Origin: CAVREM01 sp963728825
Lineage (GTDB): Bacteria > Acidobacteriota > Vicinamibacteria > Vicinamibacterales > CAVVIG01
Reading direction: 5' to 3'
NCBI GenBank assembly: GCA_963728825.1
Contig: CAVSLA010000005.1
Coordinates: 620,001 to 684,000, forward strand
DNA: 64,000 nt
In this document: positions 16,891 through 24,899 of the stretch, piece by piece
Layout of the letters: each line of letters opens with the position of its first letter
Numbering within the stretch: position 1 is the first letter of the stretch
Translations under genes and position numbers: made by a program
The notes under the pieces: generated by a model
Database searches by the model: none
What the model was told of the DNA's origin: nothing
The model's input: only the letters and a program-made list of their open reading frames with translations

Positions 16891-16938
16891 AACGGTTCAA
16901 CACGGAGGCACGGCGTCACGGAGGGACGCGGAGAAAAC
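16891..16938. repeat. CACGGAGG-type A/C/G-rich repeat element
   Basis: TTCAACACGGAGGCACGGCG, then TCACGGAGGGACGCGGAG and AAAA: three near-direct copies of CACGGAGG spaced 8-10 bases, between convergent genes. The strong purine bias on one strand is unlike the flanks. Similar CACGGAG strings occur dispersed in many environmental genomes (recollection, not checked). Function unknown. Confidence 0.5.
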
Positions 16939-16975
16939 CATGAAGCGCGCGACCGAGCGGCCGGCAGCGCCCTTG

Positions 16976-17602
16976 CTACCGTGGAATTCCCGTCTGGCCC
17001 TTCTCGAGTTGCACACCGGCGCTGTTGAGGTACATCGAGACGATGGTGTACTGGCCGACCGTGAAGATGATGTCCATCATCTGGCGATCGTCGAAGCGTT
17101 CCCGCAGTCGCGCCCAGGTCGCATCGGAGATGTGCTGATCGCGGTGGAGTTCGTCAGCCGCTCTGAGCAGCGTGGCGTCGGCCGGACTCCAGCCGGCGGC
17201 GTCGGGGCCGCTCGTGATCCGCGTCAGCTCCTCTTTGGTCAGTCCAACCTTCAGGCCGAGGCCGGCGTGCTGCGCCCACTCGTAGTCGGACCGGCAGAGA
17301 TACCCGGTTCGTAGGATCAGCAGCTCCCGCTCGCGAGGCGTGATGCTGCTGCGGTCGCTCAGGATGTAGTTCGTGAACGCCATCCAGTTGCGGCACAGCT
17401 CGAGGTTTCTCAGGCAGGTCTGAAACACGTCGAGCGTGTCGTCGCCCCGCGCTCGCGTGCCCAACGCTTCGCGATGCGCATCGGTCCATTCTGCAGCGGG
17501 CACCGGCTTCAATCGCGCTTCCGGGACACGCTGCGCCCAGGCCGGAGGTGAGACCAGCAAGGCGAGGGCAAGAAACGCGAGCGACCGCTTCGAGACAGAC
17601 AT
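16976..17602 (-). CDS. Secreted carboxymuconolactone decarboxylase-family protein
   Basis: A 208-aa exported protein of the CMD/AhpD superfamily. GGAGGGCTCG precedes ATG 17602, and residues 1-24 form a signal peptide ending AWAQ. Residues 60-190 carry the helical CMD core: ITPRERELLILRTGYLCRSDYEWAQHAGLGLKVG holds the usual Glu, Cys and His, but the second Cys of the AhpD CxxC is replaced (CRSDY). Peroxidase activity by the thiol pair is therefore unlikely. Export is unusual for this superfamily but recurrent in acidobacteria (recollection). Substrate unknown. Confidence 0.8.
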   Translation of the reverse strand: MSVSKRSLAFLALALLVSPPAWAQRVPEARLKPVPAAEWTDAHREALGTRARGDDTLDVFQTCLRNLELCRNWMAFTNYILSDRSSITPRERELLILRTGYLCRSDYEWAQHAGLGLKVGLTKEELTRITSGPDAAGWSPADATLLRAADELHRDQHISDATWARLRERFDDRQMMDIIFTVGQYTIVSMYLNSAGVQLEKGQTGIPR

Positions 17603-17659
17603 CGAGCCCTCCAGATACAGATCATTGACTCGGGACCCTGGCTGGAGCAGCTTACTCCA

Positions 17660-18520
17660 GTGGTTGCGAAATTGCCGGACTGGCTCGAGCCGATGGCCGC
17701 GACGCTGACCCAGGATCGGTTCACCGGACCCGACTGGGTGTTCGAGCGCAAGTTCGACGGCATCAGGCTGCTCGCCTACAAGCGGGGCGACGAGGTGCAG
17801 CTCTATTCACGGAATCGGTTGCCTCAGCACCTGCCGGCCCTGGCAAGCGCTCTCGCCAAGCTGCCCGTCGGTGACGTCATTCTCGACGGCGAAGTGACCT
17901 GGGACGGCCGCAGCGGGTATCACGTCTTCGACATCCTGTGGCTCGAGGGTCAGTCGGTCACCGCACTGCCCCTTGAAGATCGCCGCGCACTGCTGCAGCG
18001 CCTGCCCTTCGAGCACCCGATGCAGCGCGTCGAGCTGCTCGACGACGAGGCGCCGTGGGAGCGGGCGCGGCGAGAGGGCTGGGAGGGTGTGATCGCCAAG
18101 CGTCGAGGATCACCTTACGAGCATCGCCGCTCTAAACACTGGCTGAAAATGAAGTGCGAGGCGTCGCAGGAGTTTGTCGTCGGCGGCTTTACCGATCCGC
18201 AGGGGGCGCGGGTCGGCCTGGGCGCCCTCCTGGTGGGTTATTACGAAGACACCGATCTCGTGTTTGCGGGAAAAATCGGCACCGGCTTCGATACCAGGCT
18301 CCTGCTCGATCTGCGCAAGCGGCTCGACGCGATCGAGCTTCCCGCATCGCCATTTACCAAGGCCACCGGCCTGCCGCGGCTCCGCGCCCATTGGGTGCGG
18401 CCGGAGATTGTCGTGCAGGTCGGCTTCATCGAGTGGACCGTGCACGGCAAGCTGCGGCATCCCCGCCTGCTGGGTGTTCGTGAGGATAAGCAGCCGCGCG
18501 ACGTCGAGAGAGAAGCCTGA
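17660..18520 (+). CDS. ATP-dependent DNA ligase, LigD ligase-domain type
   Basis: A 286-aa enzyme that seals nicks through a covalent Lys-AMP. The nucleotidyltransferase core has ERKFDGIR with adenylated Lys31, followed by LYSRN, LDGEV, FDILWLEGQ, EGVIAKRRGSPYEHRRSKHWLKMK (motifs III to V). The C-terminal OB fold includes VVGGFTDPQG and ends FIEWTVHGKLRHPRLLGVREDK, typical of LigD ligase domains. It starts at GTG 17660 with no strong SD. The polymerase domain is a separate gene 28 bp downstream; no phosphoesterase domain and no Ku gene are in the window. Probable role: non-homologous end joining. Confidence 0.88.
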   Translation: MVAKLPDWLEPMAATLTQDRFTGPDWVFERKFDGIRLLAYKRGDEVQLYSRNRLPQHLPALASALAKLPVGDVILDGEVTWDGRSGYHVFDILWLEGQSVTALPLEDRRALLQRLPFEHPMQRVELLDDEAPWERARREGWEGVIAKRRGSPYEHRRSKHWLKMKCEASQEFVVGGFTDPQGARVGLGALLVGYYEDTDLVFAGKIGTGFDTRLLLDLRKRLDAIELPASPFTKATGLPRLRAHWVRPEIVVQVGFIEWTVHGKLRHPRLLGVREDKQPRDVEREA

Positions 18521-18548
18521 TCGGGCCGTCCAGGCTATCGTACAAGCA

Positions 18549-19427
18549 GTGATCACGCATCCCGAGAAAGTGCTATTCCCCGACGATGGGATTACCAAGG
18601 GCGATCTGGCCGCCTACTACGAAGCGATGGCGCCGGTCATCCTGCCCCACCTCGCCGGCCGGCCGATCACGATGGAGCGCTACCCGGCCGGCATCGGCAG
18701 AAAGGGCTTCTGGCAGAAGGACGTGTCGAAGGGGTTTCCGGCATGGCTGCAGCGGGTCGAGGTACCGAAGAAAGACGGCGTCGTTCATCACCCGGTCGTC
18801 ACAGACCTGCGGTCGCTGATGTGGATCACCAACCAGAACACGATCACGCAGCACGTCTGGGCCTCGCGCGTCCCCGATCTCTACTACCCGGATCTCTGCG
18901 TGTTCGACCTCGATCCCTCCAATGACGATGTCGCTGCGGTGCGCGCGGCGGCCGTCGGCCTGCGCGATCTGCTCGCAGAGCTTGGACTGCCCTCCTGGGT
19001 CAAGACCTCGGGCTCGAAAGGTTTCCACATCGTGGTTCCACTTGACGGCAAGAGCAACATGGGGCTCGTCACGCGCTTCGCGAACCAGGTGGGCGCACTG
19101 TTCGTGACGCTTGCGCCCGACCATCTGACGCAGGAATTCAGCAAAGCCGATCGCAGCGGACGGATTTATGTGGATACCGGAAGGAACGGCTACAGTGCGA
19201 CATTTGCTGCCGCATATACGGTGCGCGCGAAGCGCGGCGCGCCGGTTTCCGCACCGTGTACGTGGGAGGAACTCGAGCGAGGCGACGTGGCTCCCGGAAC
19301 GTTCACCCTGCGGAGCATGCCGCAGCGTATCGCCAAGGTTGGCGACGTGTGGGCCGACATGCGGCGGCGGGGGCGCTCGCTGAAACGGCCGATGGAAAAG
19401 CTTCGTCGGCGATCGCCCCCGCCATAG
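18549..19427 (+). CDS. LigD-type primase-polymerase (AEP superfamily)
   Basis: A 292-aa archaeo-eukaryotic primase-like polymerase that fills gaps with nucleotides at breaks in end joining. ITHPEKVLFPDDGITKGDL is the conserved LigD polymerase start, followed by YPAGIGRKGFWQKD. Metal-binding Asp120 and Asp122 occur in CVFDLDPSNDD, and KTSGSKGFHIVVPL and RIYVDTGRNGY match later motifs. GTG 18549 is chosen because the ORF upstream shadows the ligase gene in another frame. It is normally fused to the ligase; here it stands alone. Confidence 0.88.
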   Translation: MITHPEKVLFPDDGITKGDLAAYYEAMAPVILPHLAGRPITMERYPAGIGRKGFWQKDVSKGFPAWLQRVEVPKKDGVVHHPVVTDLRSLMWITNQNTITQHVWASRVPDLYYPDLCVFDLDPSNDDVAAVRAAAVGLRDLLAELGLPSWVKTSGSKGFHIVVPLDGKSNMGLVTRFANQVGALFVTLAPDHLTQEFSKADRSGRIYVDTGRNGYSATFAAAYTVRAKRGAPVSAPCTWEELERGDVAPGTFTLRSMPQRIAKVGDVWADMRRRGRSLKRPMEKLRRRSPPP

Positions 19428-19439
19428 TCGACACCCGCA

Positions 19440-20021
19440 TTAGTCCTTCATCACCACCAGCTCGTTCTCGACGCCGAACACGCCGCCGATCTCCCTGGCC
19501 CTGACCCCGGCCACGATCTTGTCGGCTTCGTTGTCGACGATGCCGAGCAGCGTCGTCCGGCCGCGCTTGACCACGATGTGAATTGGATAGACGCCCACCG
19601 GCTGCAGACCGGGAAAGCGGCTCAGTCGAATCGCATCGTAGCGGGCGCCGGTGGCGCCGCCGGGCGCATAACGCGACAGGAACGCATCGGTGTAGATGTT
19701 GTAGAAGGTCTGCCACCGGATGCGGTCGTCGTTCTGCGAAGCGGGCAGAACTTCAATCTGGTTGCCGACCTCGTCGATCCCTCCCAGCCGGGTGACGGCG
19801 CGGCCGGCGTCCGACTTGAGCGATCCGTGATAGGCGTAGCCGGTCAGCGTCACGCTCCCCTGATCGATTTCAAACGCGACGAAGTCGAACACACCGTAGT
19901 GAGGCAGACGCTCGAGCGCGGTCCGTATCCGCTCGGTCGCTTGCCTGGCGCTGGCCGACTGCGCCTGCGGCGACGTGACGGCAAGAACAACAAACGCGGC
20001 CAGGAGCGCAATGCTCTTCAT
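19440..20021 (-). CDS. Secreted BON-domain protein
   Basis: A 193-aa exported protein. AAGGAGACCCGCC precedes ATG 20021, and a signal peptide ends at SPQAQS. Residues 30-90 and 150-193 form two BON (OsmY-like) modules: RIRTALERLPHYGVFDFVAFEIDQG, VTLTGYAYHGSLKSD, then HIVVKRGRTTLLGIVDNEADK, VAGVRAREIGGVFGVENELVV. BON domains bind phospholipid surfaces and are common in periplasmic stress proteins. The 277-bp gap upstream to the divergent NlpC/P60 gene probably holds both promoters; an 8-base T-run lies at 20227-20236, and nothing else was recognised there. Confidence 0.85.
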   Translation of the reverse strand: MKSIALLAAFVVLAVTSPQAQSASARQATERIRTALERLPHYGVFDFVAFEIDQGSVTLTGYAYHGSLKSDAGRAVTRLGGIDEVGNQIEVLPASQNDDRIRWQTFYNIYTDAFLSRYAPGGATGARYDAIRLSRFPGLQPVGVYPIHIVVKRGRTTLLGIVDNEADKIVAGVRAREIGGVFGVENELVVMKD

Positions 20022-20298
20022 GGCGGGTCTCCTTCCGAATCGGCGGACCTGACCGACCAGACGTCGAATCCGGTCCACACCTTTTTGGACGCAGACGGTC
20101 GTGTGCAGGTTTCGCGACACTCCCCTCTTCACTCGCGCACGCGGCGTCGCCTCCGCGCGACACCTCAGCTGTGCGCCTTCATCGATCAATCGCTGAAAAA
20201 CCGCAACAAACGGGTGCAGCTGTTTGGCGTTTTTTTTGCTCGATGTCCCGTCGCGACCTCTCAGACGCACGTCTGCCGCGCCGTCCCTCAGGTGACCC

Positions 20299-20859
20299 AT
20301 GATTCCCAGAATCGGGTGCGCGGTACCGGTCTGCTTTCTCCTCTTCACATCGGAAGCGCTCGCGGAGGATGTCGTCGATGTCGCAGCGAGGCTGATTGGC
20401 CGCCCGTATGTGTGGGGCGCCGAGGGTCCTCGCTCATTCGATTGTTCCGGCCTGGTGCAGTACGTCTACCAGGAGTTCGGCGTCGAGCTTCCGCGGCGGG
20501 CCATCAGCCAGTCGAAGATCGGCCGACCTGCCGGCCGGCAACTGCAGCGCGGCGATCTGCTGTTCTTCTCCACCGACACCCGTCAGTCTCTGGTCACGCA
20601 CGTGGGGCTCTATGAGGGCGGCGGGATCATGATCGACGCCAGCAAACGCCATGGACGGGTGCGTCGCGACAACCTGCAGGATCCCTACTGGGCGGAGCGA
20701 TTCATGTTCGCGCGACGTGTCGGGATGAGGGCGGTCGTCGCTTCCGATCGCCGCGCTGAACCGGCTGGAGAACGGCGCCCATCGATTGCCGGGCGCCAGA
20801 AGGCGGTCCGGATGATCAGGGAGGTGGCCGATATATTGTTCGACCTGCCCCGTCGCTGA
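20299..20859 (+). CDS. Secreted NlpC/P60 peptidoglycan endopeptidase
   Basis: A 186-aa enzyme that cleaves D-gamma-glutamyl-diamino acid bonds in peptidoglycan stems. A signal peptide covers residues 1-22 (ending ALAE). The NlpC/P60 domain spans about 24-145: catalytic Cys49 in FDCSGLV, His101 in VTHVGLY, a third polar residue probably near His118. PYVWG and RGDLLFF are the usual core motifs. The tail of about 40 aa is basic with no visible fold. No wall-binding domain is present. Confidence 0.88.
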   Translation: MIPRIGCAVPVCFLLFTSEALAEDVVDVAARLIGRPYVWGAEGPRSFDCSGLVQYVYQEFGVELPRRAISQSKIGRPAGRQLQRGDLLFFSTDTRQSLVTHVGLYEGGGIMIDASKRHGRVRRDNLQDPYWAERFMFARRVGMRAVVASDRRAEPAGERRPSIAGRQKAVRMIREVADILFDLPRR

Positions 20860-20957
20860 CGCTGGCTCAGCAATCCACAACGCCGGCGATCGGATCGCGG
20901 CGCATAATAAGGGGGGCCCGACCCGTTGTTATTCGGATCAGCAAAGGAAGAGAAGCC

Positions 20958-21980
20958 GTGATTGCGAAGCACGTGCTGGTTTGTGGTCTCGTGGTGCTGT
21001 CGGTGAGCGCGGCTGCCGGGCAGCAGCCTGGCGGTCTTCCCCGGACGCCGTGGGGCGATCCGGATTTGCAGGGCGTCTGGGACTACTGGACGTTCACGCC
21101 ACTAGAAAGGCCGAAGGAGCTCGCGGGCAAGGCGGTCCTGACTGATGAAGAGGCGGCGCAGATGGAGCGGCGTCTTCGGGAGCAGACCGTCGCGGGCGAC
21201 GCGCAGCGACCGGGCCCCGGCAACCCCGGCGGCTACAGTCAGGAGGCCTGGACCGACCGCGCGCGGGCGACTGTGCTCAAACAGACGTCGCTCCTCGTCG
21301 ATCCCCCCGACGGCAGGATTCCGCCGCTGACGCCCCAGGCGCAGAAGGCCGCCGAAGCGCATCGCGCCGCCGGCGGCCACCCGGTCCGCATCCGGACCGA
21401 CGGAGTGGGCTACGACGATCCCGAGGACCGCGGGCTGTCAGAGCGCTGCCTGCTCGGATTCAGCACGGGTCCACCCTTCCAGCCGGGCGGCTACAACAAC
21501 AACGTGCAGATCGTGCAGACGCCCGGCTACGTGATGCTGCTCCTCGAGATGAATCACGATGCGCGGATCATTCGGATGGACAACCGTCCGCGTCTTCCCG
21601 GGCACATGCAGCTGTGGCTGGGCGATTCGCGCGGCCGCTGGGAGGGCAACACGCTCGTCGTCGAGACCAGGAACTTCACGCCGAAGATGGCGAGCTTCAG
21701 CGCGCGACGCGGCGCCGGCGGCTACGAGCTCGGCTCGGCCGAGCACCTGCATCTCGTCGAACGCTTCACGCGCATCGATGCGCGGACGCTGCAATACGAG
21801 TTCACCATCAACGACCCCACGACGTTCACCCGACCGTTCACCGGGAAGTTTCCGATGAACTGGAACGATCAACAGATCTACGAGTTCGCGTGCCACGAGG
21901 GGAATTACGGGTTGCAGAACATTCTCCGCGGCGGCCGCGTCGAGGACGAGCGAGAGAACGGACAGCGGCCAGTGCGCTGA
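20958..21980 (+). CDS. Secreted protein of the DLQGVWD family
   Basis: A 340-aa exported protein; GGAAGAGAAGCC precedes GTG 20958 and a signal peptide ends at SAAAGQQ. The mature part begins PRTPWGDPDLQGVWD, and later motifs are GRWEGNTLVVETRNFTP, LHLVERFTRID, TLQYEFTINDP and EFACHEGNYGLQNIL. These segments recur in a large acidobacterial and planctomycete family with many paralogues per genome (recollection) and no established biochemical function. The fold appears beta-rich. Followed by palindromic repeats. Confidence 0.75.
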   Translation: MIAKHVLVCGLVVLSVSAAAGQQPGGLPRTPWGDPDLQGVWDYWTFTPLERPKELAGKAVLTDEEAAQMERRLREQTVAGDAQRPGPGNPGGYSQEAWTDRARATVLKQTSLLVDPPDGRIPPLTPQAQKAAEAHRAAGGHPVRIRTDGVGYDDPEDRGLSERCLLGFSTGPPFQPGGYNNNVQIVQTPGYVMLLLEMNHDARIIRMDNRPRLPGHMQLWLGDSRGRWEGNTLVVETRNFTPKMASFSARRGAGGYELGSAEHLHLVERFTRIDARTLQYEFTINDPTTFTRPFTGKFPMNWNDQQIYEFACHEGNYGLQNILRGGRVEDERENGQRPVR

Positions 21981-21998
21981 TTGATTCACCCTCTGTAG

Positions 21999-22046
21999 GG
22001 CGGGTCCTTTCGGACGCGTTGTCGGGCGGGTCCTTTCGGACCCGCC
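21999..22046. repeat. GGCGGGTCC palindrome, one full and one decayed copy
   Basis: The full copy is GGCGGGTCC-TTTC-GGACCCGCC at 22025-22046. A decayed copy, GGCGGGTCC-TTTC-GGACGCG, precedes it from 21999 after GTAG. It lies between two same-strand genes, just before the ModA-like start. Confidence 0.75.
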
Positions 22047-22064
22047 GTGTATTTGGGGCCATCG

Positions 22065-22862
22065 ATGACGGCGACGGTCACGAGAACAGCGCTGGTTGTC
22101 GTCGTCATCCTGTGGACTGCTGGGCGAGCGGTCGCGGACGACATCCGGGTGATGACGTCCGGCGGCTTTACCGCGGCGCTTCTCGAGCTCGTCCCCGAAT
22201 TCGAACACGCGACCGGCCACCGGGTGGTGATCACCTTCGGTGGGTCAATGGGCAACGGACCGGAGACCATCCCCAATCGGCTGGCACGGGGTGAGGCGGC
22301 CGACCTCGTCATCCTGGCATCGTCGGCGCTGGACGACCTGATCGACAAAGGCAATGTCGTCCCCGGCACCCGGGTCGATCTGGTGCGGTCAGAAATCGGC
22401 ATGGCGGTCCGCGCCGGCGCGCGGAAACCGGACATCAGCTCGGTCACGGCTTTCATCAAGACGCTGCTCGACGCGAAGTCAATCGCCTATTCCGCAAGCG
22501 CGAGCGGCATTTACCTGTCCACCGAACTCTTTCAACGTCTGGGTATCGCCGAGCGGGTGCTGCCGAAGAGCAGGAACGCCTCGGGGGAGCGGGTGGCGGC
22601 GCTGGTCGCCCGTGGAGATGCGGAGATCGGCTTCCAGCAGATCAGCGAGCTTCTTCCGGAGCCGGGCATCGACTACGTGGGTCCGCTCCCGCCCGAGGTG
22701 CAGCGCGTGACGATCTTTTCGGCAGGAATCGTCGTGGGCGCGAACCAGCCCGCCGAGGCGAGCGCGCTAATCAGATTTCTGGCATCGCCGGCCACGGTCC
22801 CCGTCATCAGGAAGAGCGGCCTCGAGCCAGCGGGCAGTTCAGAGGCAGTGACCGTTCGATGA
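22065..22862 (+). CDS. ModA-like molybdate/substrate-binding protein
   Basis: A 265-aa periplasmic binding protein. ATG 22065 gives a signal peptide ending at AVADD; a GTG 18 bases upstream is less likely. IRVMTSGGFTAALLELVPEFEHATGHRV, GPETIPNRLARGEAADLVIL and DAEIGFQQISELLP fit the type 2 (ModA/SBP_bac_11) fold. Genuine ModA usually sits with ModB and ModC; here the ATGA-coupled neighbour is a four-helix membrane protein instead. Ligand could be an oxyanion or a small organic acid. Confidence 0.75.
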   Translation: MTATVTRTALVVVVILWTAGRAVADDIRVMTSGGFTAALLELVPEFEHATGHRVVITFGGSMGNGPETIPNRLARGEAADLVILASSALDDLIDKGNVVPGTRVDLVRSEIGMAVRAGARKPDISSVTAFIKTLLDAKSIAYSASASGIYLSTELFQRLGIAERVLPKSRNASGERVAALVARGDAEIGFQQISELLPEPGIDYVGPLPPEVQRVTIFSAGIVVGANQPAEASALIRFLASPATVPVIRKSGLEPAGSSEAVTVR

Positions 22863-23384
22863 CTGATCCTGTCTTCACCCGGTCACGGCGCGATGAGTTG
22901 CGAGCGGCGTGGCGCTCGAGGTGGCCTCCGGAGGTTGTCGCGGCGATTGTCAACGCGTCGATCGTCATGCTCTCGCCGGTATTGCTGCTTGCCGTCTCCT
23001 GGATGGCCACCGACGTTTCCGGCGCGACGGCAACGGCACGCGTCTCCCCGCTGTATGTCCTGGCACTGCAGTATCTCTTCCTCGCAATGATCGGTGATGA
23101 CTCCCATCGCCGGATTAGCCTTGATTGCAGCCTGGCGGACGTGGGTCCACGCAAAACGGTACTGCGAGAATCGGGGAACTGGCTGGCTGGGCGTGATCGA
23201 AGGGGGCGGCCTGGGGTTGCTGCTCGCGATGATGGTGCTGTGGCCGGCCACCATGCGGTCGCCACTCGAGGCGCCGCCGTACCTCATCTTCTATGGCGGC
23301 GCTGCGGCGCTCATCGGCGTGGCGTTTGGCCTCGTGCTCCGAACGTCAGCCGTGCTGGTCTTGAGGTGGCGGTCCTCATCGTGA
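22859..23384 (+). pseudogene. Membrane protein of unknown function, frameshifted near 23093
   Basis: The 5' part (22859 to about 23092) encodes helices ending LALQYLFLAMI. The 3' part in the next frame (GTG 23094) continues MTPIAGLALIAAWRTW, then LGLLLAMMVLWPATM and FYGGAAALIGVAFGLVLR. The downstream continuation of the first frame is polar and out of character. Removing one G at 23093-23094 joins both into a 174-aa four-helix protein. It starts with an ATGA overlap on the ModA-like gene and converges on the tctA-like gene with a 9-bp overlap. Alternative: two coupled genes. Confidence 0.6.
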
Positions 23385-24893
23385 TTCATCACGGATGGCT
23401 CGTCTTGGCACTTGCCGGCGTCGCCACCATCTGACGGCGATTGGTCCCACCACCAGCAGCGTCGCCGCCGCGAGCAGCGCCGCCGAAATCGGCCGGGTGA
23501 TGAACACCGCCGGAGAACCGTCGGCAATGGCCAGCGCCCGGCGCAGCTGCTGTTCGGCCATCGGTCCGAGGATGACGCCGATGATCGCCGGGGCCAGCGG
23601 GATGGAGCGGCGACGCATCAGGTAACCGGCGCCGCCGATCGCGTAGAGCAGGCCGACGTCGAACGCCGATCGGTTCACGCTGTATGCGCCGGCGCTCGCC
23701 AGAATCAGAATCGCGGAGTAGAGCGCCGGGCGGGGAATCGTCAGCAGCCGCACCCACAGGCCCACCAGCGGCAGGTTGAGGACGAGCAGCATCGCATTGC
23801 CGACATACAAGCTGGCGATGAGGCCCCAGACCAGCCGCGGCTCGTGCTGGAACAGCAGTGGTCCTGGCTGGAGTCCGTACTGCTGGAACGCCGCCAGCAT
23901 GATGGCCGCGGTCGCGGTGGTCGGCAGGCCGAGCGCCAGCAGCGGCACCAAGGTCCCTGCCGCCGCCGCGTTGTTGGCGGCTTCCGGTCCGGCCACCCCT
24001 TCGATTGCGCCGCGCCCAAACTCGCCCGGATCGCGCGCCAGCCGGCGCTCGATCGCGTAGGACAGAAAGGTCGGAATTTCCGCACCGCCAGCCGGCAGCG
24101 CGCCGAGCGGGAAGCCGATCGCGGTACCGCGAAGCCACGGCTTCCACGACCTCCGCCACTCCTCGGCGGTCATCCACAAGCGGCCGCGCGGCATCGCGAC
24201 GGGGCTGTCGTGATCTTGCCGCGAGGCGGCATACAGCACTTCGCCCACCGCGAACAGCCCGACCGCGACGACGACGACGTCGATGCCGTCGAGCAGCTGC
24301 GGGATGCCGAAGGTCAGCCGCGGCACCCCGGTGAGCGGATCAATGCCGATGACGCCGACGAGCAGCCCGAAGAGCAGGCTCGCCGCGCCGTTCAACCGGG
24401 ATTCGCCGAGCGTCGCCGAGACGGCCACGAACGCGAGCACGGCCAGGGCGAAGTCCTCGGCCGGGCCGAGGCGTAGTGCGAGTTCGACCAACGTCGGCGC
24501 CGCCACGCTGAGCGCTGCGGTCGCCAGGGTGCCGGCCACGAACGAACCGATCGCGGCGGTGGCCAGCGCCGCGCCGCCGCGACCGCTGCGCGCCATCAGG
24601 TTGCCCTCGACCGCGGACATCACGGACGCGCTTTCGCCCGGTGCGTTCAGCAGGATCGCGGTCGTCGAGCCGCCGTACATCGCGCCGTAATAGAGGCCCG
24701 CGAACATGATGAAGGCAGCCGTCGGATCAAGTGAGTAGGTGACCGGCAGCAACAACGCGATGGTCAACGCAGGCCCGATGCCGGGCAGCACGCCGATCGC
24801 CGTGCCGAGCGTGACGCCGGCCAGCGACCACAGCAGGTTCTGCGGCGTCAGCGCCACGGCGAAGCCGCTGGCGAGGGCGGTCAGGGTCTCCAC
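23376..24893 (-). CDS. tctA: Tripartite tricarboxylate transporter, large permease TctA
   Basis: A 505-aa inner-membrane protein with about 11-12 helices, the major channel of TTT-family uptake of citrate-like carboxylates. TctA signatures: LGTAIGVLPGIGPALTIALL near residue 30, GLYYGAMYGGSTTAILLNAPG near 67-86 and, in mid-protein, GTAIGFPLGALPAGGAEIPTF. Length matches the family. GTG 24893 starts 6 bp after the TctC-TctB fusion stop, indicating one operon. Confidence 0.9.
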   Translation of the reverse strand: METLTALASGFAVALTPQNLLWSLAGVTLGTAIGVLPGIGPALTIALLLPVTYSLDPTAAFIMFAGLYYGAMYGGSTTAILLNAPGESASVMSAVEGNLMARSGRGGAALATAAIGSFVAGTLATAALSVAAPTLVELALRLGPAEDFALAVLAFVAVSATLGESRLNGAASLLFGLLVGVIGIDPLTGVPRLTFGIPQLLDGIDVVVVAVGLFAVGEVLYAASRQDHDSPVAMPRGRLWMTAEEWRRSWKPWLRGTAIGFPLGALPAGGAEIPTFLSYAIERRLARDPGEFGRGAIEGVAGPEAANNAAAAGTLVPLLALGLPTTATAAIMLAAFQQYGLQPGPLLFQHEPRLVWGLIASLYVGNAMLLVLNLPLVGLWVRLLTIPRPALYSAILILASAGAYSVNRSAFDVGLLYAIGGAGYLMRRRSIPLAPAIIGVILGPMAEQQLRRALAIADGSPAVFITRPISAALLAAATLLVVGPIAVRWWRRRQVPRRAIRDESR

Positions 24894-24899
24894 GACTCG

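Noticed and set aside
20180..20240. Possible intrinsic terminator before an 8-T run
   Set aside because: The candidate stem (AAAAACCGC with GGCGTTTTT) does not pair cleanly in the GC part.
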